Of a stretch of DNA of 64,000 nt, positions 20,632 through 28,722 are shown piece by piece. Under the pieces are notes generated by a model. The model made no database searches. It was not told the origin of the DNA and saw nothing but the letters and a program-made list of their open reading frames with translations. How positions within the stretch are numbered: position 1 is the stretch's first letter; the number at the start of each line of letters is the position of its first letter. The translations under genes were made by a program, and so were the position numbers. Where the stretch lies: the NCBI RefSeq assembly GCF_014873535.1, contig NZ_JADBEF010000001.1:6076001-6140000 (forward strand). Reading direction: 5' to 3'. This stretch comes from Nonomuraea africana (lineage in GTDB: Bacteria; Actinomycetota; Actinomycetes; Streptosporangiales; Streptosporangiaceae).

Positions 20632-21308
20632 GACGCCCTCCTGGCTCGCATCCAGGGAGTGAGCAGGCGCTGGGCGGCCAGCACGATCCCGTCGCCGACC
20701 AGTGCCAGCAGCACGATGAGCACGATGCCGGCGATGGCGGGGGTGTAGAAGTCGCGCTGGAAGGCGTCGGTGAACAGGTTGCCCAGACCGCCCTGCCCGA
20801 TGAGGGCGCCGACGCTGACCAGGCTGATGCTGGAGACGGTGACCACGCGCAGTCCCGCCAGCACGACCGGGACGGCGATCGGCAGCTCCACCTGGACCAG
20901 GCGGCGCAGCGGCGTGAAGCCCATGGCCACCGCCGACTGCCTGACGTGGTCGGGGACCGAGCCCAGGCCGTCGACCACGGCGGGGACCAGCACCGCGAGC
21001 GCGTAGAAGGTCAGCGGGATGATCACCGTGAGCCTGGCGAGGCCGGTCTCGGGGATCAGCAGCATGAACAGCGGCAGCGAGGGCAGCGCGTAGACCACGT
21101 TCATGATCGCGGAGGTCGGCTGGTAGAGGAAGCGCCATCGCACGCACGCGAGCCCCAGCGGCAGCGCGGCGAGCAGGCCGAGCAGGACCGGCACGAGGGA
21201 CATCACGATGTGCGCCTCGAGGAGGTTGACGATGCTGTTGGGCGAGTCGGAGTTCCAGTTGCTCTCGACCCAGCTCCACCTGAACAGCGGCTGACCATCA
21301 TCATCCAT
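20628..21308 (-). CDS. opuCB: Osmoprotectant ABC transporter permease (first)
   Basis: 226 residues. The N-terminal part carries a short soluble stretch with WVESNWNSDSP, then hydrophobic segments starting at IVMSLVPVLLGLLAALPLGL. The EAA-type loop is RQSAVAMGFTPLRRLVQVELPIAVPVVL, and the end GALIGQGGLGNLFTDAFQ is typical of OpuC/YehW permeases. Its start overlaps the end of opuCA by 8 bases. Works with OpuCD as the transmembrane pair. Confidence 0.92.
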   Translation of the reverse strand: MDDDGQPLFRWSWVESNWNSDSPNSIVNLLEAHIVMSLVPVLLGLLAALPLGLACVRWRFLYQPTSAIMNVVYALPSLPLFMLLIPETGLARLTVIIPLTFYALAVLVPAVVDGLGSVPDHVRQSAVAMGFTPLRRLVQVELPIAVPVVLAGLRVVTVSSISLVSVGALIGQGGLGNLFTDAFQRDFYTPAIAGIVLIVLLALVGDGIVLAAQRLLTPWMRARRAS

Positions 21309-22344
21309 CGGCGGCCTCCGCGAGCGCCTCGTCCAGTGCCCGCCTGGTGGCGATCCCGACCACCCTGCCCGACTCGTCGAGCGCGACGGCCTGGCCCGAG
21401 GAGGACAGCAGGGCGGCGTCGAGCGCCGCGCGCAGGGAGTCCTTGCCGTGGACGTAGGTGCCGAAGGGCTCGTCGCGGCCCAGCCACCCGACCGGCTTGC
21501 CGTCCGCCGCGACGACCAGGGGCCACCCGTCGTCCGACGGCGTGGCGGAGGCGGAGGACACGGTCAGGTCCGTGCGGAGCCGCAGGTGCGAGCTGGAGAC
21601 GAACGACAGCCGCCTGATGCCCCTGTCCCTGCCGAGGAACTCCCGCACGAAGTCGTCGGCGGGCTCCGACAGCAGGGTCTTGGGATCGGCGAACTGGGCC
21701 AGCTTCCCGCCGACGCGCAGCACGGCCACCCGGTCACCGAGCTTGATCGCCTCGTCGATGTCGTGGGTGACGAAGACGATCGTCTTGTTCAGCTCGGCCT
21801 GCAGCCTGAGCAGTTCCTCCTGCAAAGAGGTGCGCACGATCGGGTCGACCGCGCTGAACGGCTCGTCCATCAGCAGCACGGGCGGGTCGGCGGCCAGCGC
21901 GCGGGCCACGCCGACGCGCTGCTGCTGGCCGCCGGAGAGCTGAAAGGGGTAGCGCTGGGCCAGCTTGGGGTCGAGCCCGACCCGCTCGAGCAGCTCCATG
22001 GCGCGGTCACGGGCCTTCTTCTTCTCCCAGCCCAGCAGGTACGGCACGGTCGCCACGTTGTCGACGATCTTGCGGTGCGGGAAGAGGCCCGCCTGCTGGA
22101 TGACGTACCCGATGCCGCGCCGCAGCGTCGGCGGGTCGATCTGCTGGACGTCGGAGCCGTCGAGCAGGATCTGCCCCTCGGTGGCGTCGATCATCCGATT
22201 GATCATCCGCAGCGTGGTGGTCTTGCCGCAGCCCGACGGCCCGACCAGCACGGTGATCTGCCCGGTCTCCGCTTCGAGAGACAGGTTGTCCACAGCCACG
22301 AAGCCATCGGGATAGCGCTTGGTGACGGAGTCGAATGTGATCAT
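21301..22344 (-). CDS. opuCA: Osmoprotectant ABC transporter ATP-binding protein with CBS-type tail
   Basis: 347-residue ATPase: Walker A GPSGCGKTT (35-43), Q-loop in YVIQQAGLFPH, signature LSGGQQQR, Walker B VLLMDEPFSAVDP and switch VTHDIDEA. Residues about 250-340 form a CBS-like tail (VVAADGKPVGWLGRDEP, AVALDESGRVVGIATRRAL), the module that in OpuA senses ionic strength or c-di-AMP. First gene of the operon on the minus strand. The region upstream is shared with the divergent sigma-like gene and holds the imperfect palindrome GTGAAACGCTTCAC at 22444-22457. Confidence 0.94.
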   Translation of the reverse strand: MITFDSVTKRYPDGFVAVDNLSLEAETGQITVLVGPSGCGKTTTLRMINRMIDATEGQILLDGSDVQQIDPPTLRRGIGYVIQQAGLFPHRKIVDNVATVPYLLGWEKKKARDRAMELLERVGLDPKLAQRYPFQLSGGQQQRVGVARALAADPPVLLMDEPFSAVDPIVRTSLQEELLRLQAELNKTIVFVTHDIDEAIKLGDRVAVLRVGGKLAQFADPKTLLSEPADDFVREFLGRDRGIRRLSFVSSSHLRLRTDLTVSSASATPSDDGWPLVVAADGKPVGWLGRDEPFGTYVHGKDSLRAALDAALLSSSGQAVALDESGRVVGIATRRALDEALAEAADG

Positions 22345-22443
22345 GCGCGACCTCTCGCTCGAGCGGCGGGGCCGCGGCCCGCCCCATGATCTCTGCTCGA
22401 CAGACTACGGCGAGCGGCCCCTCTGTGTCCCATTGGCCCCCAG

Positions 22444-22457
22444 GTGAAACGCTTCAC
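22444..22457. promoter_or_regulatory. Palindrome between opuCA and the sigma-like gene
   Basis: GTGAA-ACGC-TTCAC: 5-base inverted arms, 100 bases upstream of opuCA and 125 bases upstream of the chosen start of the sigma-like gene. It resembles operators of GntR or LacI regulators. Ligand and protein unknown. Confidence 0.4.
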
Positions 22458-22581
22458 GGGGCTATCAAATGAGCATCCAGTGGTGCATTCCATGACGGCA
22501 ACCGGCATGATTGCCTGCAACACTCCGACGCCGCCCCCTCATCCCCCGCGTCCGAACTTTCTGACAGAGGAATCCGGCCCC

Positions 22582-24189
22582 GTGACCCTTCCGCTCACCG
22601 ATCAGCGATCTCGCGAGGATCTGATCGCCGAGCTCTACGACCGTCACGCCGCCGGGCTGTTCGCCTACTCCGCGGACCAGCTCGGCGACACGGGCTCCGC
22701 CTCCGACGTGCTCGACACCGTGCTGTCCAGCGCGCTCTCCGTGGAGCCGCCGCGTGCCGCGCTGTACGCGCTCGCGCGGCGGGAGATCTTCCGCCGCGAC
22801 ATCGTCTACGCGCCTCCCGTCATCGACCCCCTCGTCGATCCCGCCACCGCCCTGGTCGAGCGCGTCCTGCGCGAGCTGCGCCCGCACCAGCGCGAGGTGC
22901 TCGTGCTGTCCGTCGTCATCGGGCTCACCGACGCCGAGCTGGCCTGGGTGCTCGACGTGGCCCACGACACCGCCGTCGAGCTGATCCAGAACGCCGCGCT
23001 CCGCTTCCGCCAGTCGCTGCTGGCGGCGCTGGCCGCCAAGGGGCCCCGCCTGTCCCAGCCGGTGGCCGAGCCGGTGGCTGAGGTGTACGGCGCGCTGGGC
23101 GTCGCGCCGCTGCGCGACGTGCTCGGCCGCCTGCCGTGGCGCCCGCCGCCCGCCGCGATCAGGATCCGCCTGCTCGGCCCCCGCCCTTCGGTCCCGGATC
23201 CGGCTCGGCGGAAGACCTCGCTGTTCGTCAGGCCGCTGTGGCCCACGGCGCCCTCCTGGCCGGTTCCGCTCAGCGACACCGATCCGGCGACCAGCACGGG
23301 GATCTTCCCGACCGAGCTGCTGACCCCGCCCGACCCTTCACGCGTCTCGCATCACGAGGCGGCGACGGCGCCGATGCCGAAGCTGCGCGACACGCTCTCC
23401 CCGCTCCTGCGCGACACGCTCTCTCCGTTCCTGGGTGACACGCTCGCGCGGCGCCCGCCGGTGCTCTCCGCGCCCACCCCCGCCGACGTGCTCGACCCTC
23501 CGGCGACGTGGGACGCCTTCCGCAAGCCCGCCGTCCTCGACGAGCCCGCGGACAAGACGGCGGACAGAACGGCGGACAAGACCCCGGTCGTGCCCGCGGG
23601 CGACATCCTCGACGACCACTGGACCGCGGCGGGGGGCGCGGCGACCACCTCACCGAACACCGCCGCCACACCGCTGGAGGCGGCCGCCGTGCCGGTGGAC
23701 GTGCCCGCCGATCCCGTGGACGTGCCGATGCGGGCGCGCGACAGGAGGGCGCTGGCCGACCTGCTCGTGCACAAGGGCGAGCCGCGCCCCGAGCCCAGCC
23801 TGTTCGTGCCGCGCCGTCCCGCCAAGGAGCCGGTCTACGTGCTGCCGCCCGGCCCGGCCGAGACTCCGGCGAAAGAGGAACCGAAGTCCGAGGAGCAGTC
23901 GCAGGAGGCCGGCACACCCACGGAGGCGGCGCTCGCCCAGGAGCCCGCGCGACCCGCCGTACCCAAGCGGCCGAAGAGGCCGGCCCCCACGAAACGCACG
24001 CCACCGAAGAGCGCGCCACCGAAGGGCCCTGCCAAGAAGCCGGCCAAGGGCAAGGCGGCCGGCGGGAAGGCCTCGGCGAAGAAGAAGGGCAAGCGGCGCA
24101 ACCGGCACCACGACTGGGCGTGGGAGCTGGCCGGCTTCCTCATCTGCGTGGCGATCGCGATGCTGGTCTTCCTCTGGGTGCCGAGGTAG
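22582..24189 (+). CDS. Sigma-factor-like protein with C-terminal membrane anchor
   Basis: 535 residues from the GTG at 22582 (AGAGG 12 bases before); the open frame extends to 22444 but that part is Pro-rich and lacks a good ribosome site. Residues about 8-50 resemble ECF sigma region 2 (DLIAELYDRHAAGLFAYSADQ) in degenerate form, and about 95-145 resemble region 4 (LRPHQREVLVLSVVIGLTDA). A long Pro/Ala linker holds an octapeptide repeated three times (LRDTLSPL, LRDTLSPF, LGDTLARR), then a Lys/Pro-rich stretch and one transmembrane helix (LAGFLICVAIAMLVFLWV) at the very end. The predicted topology puts the sigma-like part in the cytoplasm. No anti-sigma gene is adjacent. It may be an ECF relative tethered to the membrane; activity is untested. 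Confidence 0.75.
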   Translation: MTLPLTDQRSREDLIAELYDRHAAGLFAYSADQLGDTGSASDVLDTVLSSALSVEPPRAALYALARREIFRRDIVYAPPVIDPLVDPATALVERVLRELRPHQREVLVLSVVIGLTDAELAWVLDVAHDTAVELIQNAALRFRQSLLAALAAKGPRLSQPVAEPVAEVYGALGVAPLRDVLGRLPWRPPPAAIRIRLLGPRPSVPDPARRKTSLFVRPLWPTAPSWPVPLSDTDPATSTGIFPTELLTPPDPSRVSHHEAATAPMPKLRDTLSPLLRDTLSPFLGDTLARRPPVLSAPTPADVLDPPATWDAFRKPAVLDEPADKTADRTADKTPVVPAGDILDDHWTAAGGAATTSPNTAATPLEAAAVPVDVPADPVDVPMRARDRRALADLLVHKGEPRPEPSLFVPRRPAKEPVYVLPPGPAETPAKEEPKSEEQSQEAGTPTEAALAQEPARPAVPKRPKRPAPTKRTPPKSAPPKGPAKKPAKGKAAGGKASAKKKGKRRNRHHDWAWELAGFLICVAIAMLVFLWVPR

Positions 24190-24198
24190 GGAGAAGGA

Positions 24199-24233
24199 AG
24201 GGGCCCGGCGGCCGGCGAGCCGCCGGGGCCCCT
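24199..24233. terminator. Bidirectional terminator between convergent genes
   Basis: A stem of 14 base pairs with one bulge (AGGGGCCC-GGCGGC against GCCGCC-G-GGGCCCCT, loop CGGCGA) fills the gap between the sigma-like gene and ltp2. Confidence 0.85.
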
Positions 24234-25396
24234 CATCCTTGCGTCAGGATCAGGCCGCTGGTCGGCACTCCGGTCCCCGCGGTGACCAGCACGTTGGCGA
24301 CGCCGCCCACCTGGTTCACCGAGGTGCCCCTGATCTGACGCACGGCCTCGGCGATGCCGTTCATCCCGTGGATGTAGGCCTCGCCGAGCTGGCCGCCGTG
24401 CGGGTTGACGGGCAACCGGCCGCCGAGCTCGATGCCGCCGTCCTTGACGTAGTCCTTCGCCTCTCCCCTGCCGCAGAAGCCGAGCTCCTCCAGCTGGTTG
24501 AGGACGAAGGGGGTGAAGTGGTCGTAGAGGATCGCGGTCTGGATGTCGGCGGGCGACAGCCCCGACATCTCCCACAGCCGCGTTCCGACCACCGACATCT
24601 CGGGCAGCCCGGCCATGTCGTCGCGGTAGTAGCTGGTCATCATCATCTGTCCCGCGCCCGAGCCCTGGGCCGCCGCCGCGATCACGGCGGGCGACCTGCG
24701 CAGGTCACGGGCGCGCTCGGCCGTGGTGACGACCAGCGCGACCGCCCCGTCGCTCTCCTGGCAGCAGTCGAGCAGGTGCAGCGGCTCCACGATCCACCGC
24801 GACGCCTGGTGCTCCTCCAGCGTGATCGGCCTGCCGTGGAACCACGCGGCGGGGTTGGTGGCGGCGTGCCTGCGCATCGCGACCGCGATCCTGCCGAAGT
24901 CCTCGGAGGTGGCGCCGGAGACGTGCATGTACCTGCGGGCGAACATCGCCACCCAGGCCGCGGGGGTCATCAGCCCGTACGGCACGTGCCAGCTCATCTC
25001 GAGCCCCTGCGAAGACGGCTCGCCGCCCACCCTGGCGTCGGGCTGGCCGAACCGCCGCCCCGAGCGCTCGTTGAAGGCGCGATAGCAGACCACGGTCCGC
25101 GCCGCCCCCGTCGCGACCGCCATCGCCGCGTGCATCACCGTGCCGCAGGCGGCGCCCCCGCCGTAGTGGACGCGCGAGAAGAACGTCAGGTCGCCGACGC
25201 CCACCTCGCGGGCGACGGCGATCTCCTGGTTGGTGTCCTGGGTGTAGGTGACCATGCCGTCCACGTCGGACGGCGTCAGGCCCGCGTCGTCGAGCGCGGC
25301 CAGCACCGCCTCGGCGGCCAGCCGCAGCTCCGAACGGCCCGACTCCTTGCTGAACTCCGTGGCGCCGATGCCCGCGATCGCGGCCGCGGCCCTCAT
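24233..25396 (-). CDS. ltp2: Ltp2-type steroid aldolase (thiolase superfamily)
   Basis: 387 residues, the length of mycobacterial Ltp2. Thiolase fold without ordinary thiolase use: with the DUF35 domain of ChsH2 it cleaves 17-hydroxy-3-oxo-4-pregnene-20-carboxyl-CoA, releasing the last side-chain carbons from the D ring as propionyl-CoA. Tyr291 (ILYDHFTPF) and Tyr341 (GEAYIHGMNG) correspond by a constant offset of 3 to the tyrosines I recall as catalytic in the Thermomonospora curvata enzyme (294, 344). The ATG at 25396 overlaps the chsH1 stop as ATGA. It is the last gene of an igr-like operon, in the same order as in Mycobacterium tuberculosis. Confidence 0.9.
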   Translation of the reverse strand: MRAAAAIAGIGATEFSKESGRSELRLAAEAVLAALDDAGLTPSDVDGMVTYTQDTNQEIAVAREVGVGDLTFFSRVHYGGGAACGTVMHAAMAVATGAARTVVCYRAFNERSGRRFGQPDARVGGEPSSQGLEMSWHVPYGLMTPAAWVAMFARRYMHVSGATSEDFGRIAVAMRRHAATNPAAWFHGRPITLEEHQASRWIVEPLHLLDCCQESDGAVALVVTTAERARDLRRSPAVIAAAAQGSGAGQMMMTSYYRDDMAGLPEMSVVGTRLWEMSGLSPADIQTAILYDHFTPFVLNQLEELGFCGRGEAKDYVKDGGIELGGRLPVNPHGGQLGEAYIHGMNGIAEAVRQIRGTSVNQVGGVANVLVTAGTGVPTSGLILTQG

Positions 25397-25824
25397 GGCG
25401 CCGCCGTACCGTCGGCGGGCGAGGGCAGGCGGAAGGCCACGGCGGCGGTGGCGTGGTCGCCGAGGCTGACCTTGCCGCGCACCTCCACGGTGTACTCGCC
25501 CTCGTCGCACTCCACGACCGTGCCGGTGAAGGTCAGCCGGTCGCCCGCGTAGGCGGGGACGCCGAGCTTGACGTTGATGCGCTTGATCACGGCCTCGGGC
25601 CCGATCCAGTCGGTGACGTACCGCTCGACCAGCCCCATGGTGGTGAGGATGTTGAGGAAGATGTCCTTGGAGCCCTGCGCCCTGGCACCCTCGACGTCGT
25701 GGTGGACGGGGGTGAAGTCCATGGTCGCCAGCGCCGTGGAGACGATCAGCGTGGGGGTGAGATCGATCGACAGCTCGGGGAGCACCGAACCGATCTCGAC
25801 CTGTCCTTCGGTCAGCGTACGCAT
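25393..25824 (-). CDS. chsH1: MaoC-like hydratase subunit ChsH1
   Basis: 143 residues; partner of ChsH2 in hydrating the steroid enoyl-CoA. Hot-dog fold with the hydratase motif around DFTPVHHDVEGARAQG and the packing segment AGDRLTFTGTVVE. The ATG at 25824 overlaps the chsH2 stop by 1 base (TGATG), which decides this start over the in-frame one at 25845. Known ChsH1 is about 129 residues. Confidence 0.9.
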   Translation of the reverse strand: MRTLTEGQVEIGSVLPELSIDLTPTLIVSTALATMDFTPVHHDVEGARAQGSKDIFLNILTTMGLVERYVTDWIGPEAVIKRINVKLGVPAYAGDRLTFTGTVVECDEGEYTVEVRGKVSLGDHATAAVAFRLPSPADGTAAP

Positions 25825-26723
25825 CACGGCTCCCGCGGTGCCCACAGGGGAAGGGTCAGTTCGTCGTCCATCGAGCTGTACGTCACGCGCAACTCCATAC
25901 CGATACCCACGTCCTCAACGGGACAGTCCACGATGTTGCCCACAATCCGCACCCCTTCCTGCAGCTCCACCACAGCCACCACAAAAGGCGTTTTCTTTCC
26001 CGGAACGGGCGGGTGGTGGTGGACGACGAAGCTGTAGACCGTGCCGAGCCCGGCCGCGACAATGTGGTCACGGTTGGCCGAGCGGCACGACGGGCAGAGC
26101 GGCCCCGGCGGGTGCCGCAGCTCGCCGCAGTCGCCGCAGCGCTGGATGCGCAGCTCGCCCTGCTTCACGCCCTCCCAGAAGAACGCGGTGTCCTGATTTA
26201 TCGCCGGTTTCAGCGGATAGGGCTTCTTTCGCTCCTTGGGGCGAAATTTCAGGACCCTGAAGAGCATCTCGGCGACCGGGTCGTCGCCCGCGTACCAGGT
26301 GACGGTCCAGGTGGCGAAGTAGCCCTCGCCGAGCGCCGTCGTCTTCGGGCCTTTCAGCTCGGTGAAGCGGGTGGCGGCGGTGACCCGCTCCCCCACACGC
26401 AACGGCCGGTGGTAGGTGTGCTCGCAGTTGGTGGCGACCACGCCGGTGAACCCGGCCGCGTTGAGCGCGCTCATGATCTCGTCCACCGGGGTCTGCTGGC
26501 GCGGCCCGAGCCCTGGCATCGTCCACACCTGCGCCATCGCGGGCGGCGCCACCCCGTTGGCCAGGTAGGCGGGGTTCGTGTCGCCCATCGCGTCGAGCCA
26601 GTGCCTGATCATCGGCTCGTTCACGGGGTCGGCGGCGACCGCGCCGCGCACCTCGCCGAGCGCGGCCTGCTTGGCGGCGAGCTCCATGAGCTCCTCGTGG
26701 ACGCCGGAGTCCCGCCCGCTCAT
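25824..26723 (-). CDS. chsH2: Steroid enoyl-CoA hydratase ChsH2 (MaoC-like plus DUF35)
   Basis: 299 residues. The N-terminal part (about 20-165) is a MaoC-like domain (NCEHTYHRPLRVGERVTAAT). The C-terminal part (about 175-299) is a DUF35 domain: a zinc ribbon with CGDCGELRHPPGPLCPSC, then an OB fold ending in LTLPLWAPREP. In characterised homologues the N-terminal domain pairs with ChsH1 as hydratase and DUF35 binds Ltp2 as aldolase. The ATG at 26723 overlaps the upstream acyl-CoA dehydrogenase stop as ATGA. Length is close to the mycobacterial protein (311). Confidence 0.92.
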   Translation of the reverse strand: MSGRDSGVHEELMELAAKQAALGEVRGAVAADPVNEPMIRHWLDAMGDTNPAYLANGVAPPAMAQVWTMPGLGPRQQTPVDEIMSALNAAGFTGVVATNCEHTYHRPLRVGERVTAATRFTELKGPKTTALGEGYFATWTVTWYAGDDPVAEMLFRVLKFRPKERKKPYPLKPAINQDTAFFWEGVKQGELRIQRCGDCGELRHPPGPLCPSCRSANRDHIVAAGLGTVYSFVVHHHPPVPGKKTPFVVAVVELQEGVRIVGNIVDCPVEDVGIGMELRVTYSSMDDELTLPLWAPREP

Positions 26724-27874
26724 CGCGGCGGCCTCGGCAGGGAGAGGCCCAGCATGGCGATCAGCTCGCGCTGCACCTCGTTGACGCCGCCGCCGAAGGT
26801 GAGCACGACCGCGCCCTTCACGCCGTGGTCCATGCGCTCCATGAGCTCGGCGGTCTCGGGGTCGGCGGGGTCGCCGTACCTGGCCAGGACGTCGCAGACG
26901 AGCCTGCCGATCTCCTGCATCCGCTCGGAGCCGTAGATCTTGGTGGCCGAGGCGTCGGGCGCGCCCAGCCAGCCGAGGTCCATGTTCGCCGCGACCTGCC
27001 AGTTCAGCAGCTCGTTCGTGCGGAAGTAGGTGTAGACCCTGGCCAGCGCCCTGCGCACGTCGGGCTCGGCGAGCAGGCCCTTGGCGCGCGCCCAGGACAG
27101 GAACCGGTCGTAGGTCTGGGCCAGGTTCCCGGCGGGGCCGAGCGTGACGCGTTCGTGGTTGAGCTGGTTGACGATGAGGTCCCAGCCCTTGTCCACCTCG
27201 CCGACCACCATGTCCTCGGGGACCCTGACGTCCTGGTAGTAGGTGGCGTTGGTGTGGTGGCGGCCGTCCATGGTGACGATCGGCGTCCACGAGAAGCCGG
27301 GGTCGGCGCAGTCCACGATCATCATCGTGATGCCCTTGTGCTTCTTGGCCTCGGGGTTGGTGCGGGCGGCCAGCCAGATGTACTGGGAGTAGTGCGCGCC
27401 GCTGGTGAAGATCTTCTGGCCGTTGACGATGTAGTGGTCGCCGTCCTTGACCGCGGTCGTGCGCAGCGCGGCGAGGTCGGTGCCGGCCTCCGGCTCGCTG
27501 TAGCCGATGGCGAAGTGGCACTCGCCGGCCAGGATGCGGGGCAGGAAGAAGTCCTTCTGCTTGCGCGTGCCGTACTGCATCAGCGTGGGGCCGACGGTCT
27601 GCAGCGTGATGATCGGGTACGGCACGCCCGCACGCGCGATCTCGTTGGCGAAGATCTGCTGCTCCAGCGGGCCGTAGCCGCCTCCGCCGTACTCCTTGGG
27701 CCAGCCGAGCCCCAGCTTGCCGTCACGGCCGAGCCGGCGGCAGTGGTCCATGTAGGCGTGGCCGAAGGGATCCTCCGCGATCTTCTTGCGGTCCTCGGGG
27801 GTGAGGCAGGCGCGGAAGTACTCCCGCAGCTCGTCGCGGAGCGCGCGCTGCTCGGGGGTCAGGTCGATCAGCAT
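26720..27874 (-). CDS. fadE29: Acyl-CoA dehydrogenase FadE29 (ChsE2)
   Basis: 384 residues; mycobacterial FadE29 has 387. FAD-binding subunit of the alpha2beta2 dehydrogenase that desaturates the three-carbon steroid side chain. Features: N-terminal IDLTPEQRALRDELREYF, FAIGYSEPEAGTDLAALRT, GQKIFTSGAHYSQYIWLA, HHTNATYYQDVRVP, and the closing TFGGGVNEVQRELIAMLGL, all matching FadE29. ATG at 27874 overlaps the FadE28 stop by 1 base. It must act together with the FadE28 product. Confidence 0.93.
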   Translation of the reverse strand: MLIDLTPEQRALRDELREYFRACLTPEDRKKIAEDPFGHAYMDHCRRLGRDGKLGLGWPKEYGGGGYGPLEQQIFANEIARAGVPYPIITLQTVGPTLMQYGTRKQKDFFLPRILAGECHFAIGYSEPEAGTDLAALRTTAVKDGDHYIVNGQKIFTSGAHYSQYIWLAARTNPEAKKHKGITMMIVDCADPGFSWTPIVTMDGRHHTNATYYQDVRVPEDMVVGEVDKGWDLIVNQLNHERVTLGPAGNLAQTYDRFLSWARAKGLLAEPDVRRALARVYTYFRTNELLNWQVAANMDLGWLGAPDASATKIYGSERMQEIGRLVCDVLARYGDPADPETAELMERMDHGVKGAVVLTFGGGVNEVQRELIAMLGLSLPRPPR

Positions 27875-28722
27875 CAGAGGTGCGCTCCGATCAGGTCGAG
27901 CTGGGTGTCGGCGCCGCCCAGGAGGTGGGTCAGGTGCTTGGCCTGGGCGAAGTAGCGGTGCAGGGGGTAGGTCACGTCGAGGCCGAGCCCGCCGTGCAGA
28001 TGCTGGCAGGTGAACAGCGCCCGGAACGCCTCGCTGACGTGGAATCCGGCGATGGCCACGTCGTCGCGGTCCATGCCCCAGGCGGCCGACCACATCGCGA
28101 CGTCGAGGGCGCGCGAGGCCACGTAGACGTCGGCGATCTGCATGGTGACGGCCTGGAACTCGGCCAGCGGGCGGCCGAACTGCCTGCGGGTCCTGATGTG
28201 GTCGGTGGTCAGCTTGAGCGCTCCGGCGAGGACGCCGCCGGCCTGGGCGGCGACGGCGACGGTGACGATCCGCCGCAGGTCGTCGCCCGGGTCGGCGATG
28301 CGCTCGCCGCCCCGGTCGCGGATCGTGCCCGAGGGCTCGCCCGTGGCGGTGAACTCGGGGATCACCTCGAAGTCCTCGGTCAGGAACACGCCCTCGTCCG
28401 TGGCGTACAGGACGTGTGTGGCCTGTTGCGCGTACGGGACGCTCATGCCTCTGACGGCGACGGCGGGCAGGCCGTCGACCTGTCTGCCGTACCCGGCCAG
28501 GGCGAAGGAGGCGGCGAGGACGGGCAGCGCCGGCACGCCGGCGGCGACGGCGCCGACCTCGCGCAGCACGACGGCCATCTCCACCGCGCCGAGGCCCTCC
28601 TCCGGCGTGCAGATGCTCGTCAGGCCAGCCTGCTCCATGGCCGCCCATTCGGGGTTCTTGGCCAGGAGATCGGCGGCGAGGGTGCGCAGGTCCTGTTGGG
28701 TCTCGTCCAGGGTGAAATCCAC
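27874..28722 (-). CDS. fadE28: Acyl-CoA dehydrogenase FadE28 (ChsE1), short form
   Basis: 282 residues from a GTG directly after the fadD stop; mycobacterial FadE28 has 339, so the N-terminal and middle parts are shortened. Matches in the C-terminal half: LTTDHIRTRRQFGRPLAEFQ, IADVYVASRALDVAM, HLHGGLGLDVTYPLHRYF and THLLGG. It forms the heteromeric dehydrogenase with FadE29; neither subunit is expected to work alone. Confidence 0.9.
   Translation of the reverse strand: MDFTLDETQQDLRTLAADLLAKNPEWAAMEQAGLTSICTPEEGLGAVEMAVVLREVGAVAAGVPALPVLAASFALAGYGRQVDGLPAVAVRGMSVPYAQQATHVLYATDEGVFLTEDFEVIPEFTATGEPSGTIRDRGGERIADPGDDLRRIVTVAVAAQAGGVLAGALKLTTDHIRTRRQFGRPLAEFQAVTMQIADVYVASRALDVAMWSAAWGMDRDDVAIAGFHVSEAFRALFTCQHLHGGLGLDVTYPLHRYFAQAKHLTHLLGGADTQLDLIGAHL

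Noticed and set aside
22444..22581. N-terminal extension of the sigma-like protein
   Set aside because: The GTG at 22444 lies in a palindrome without ribosome site, and the extra residues are Pro-rich without homology-like pattern.
24233..25396. Call as ordinary acetyl-CoA acetyltransferase
   Set aside because: Operon position and the tyrosine pair fit the Ltp2 aldolase instead.
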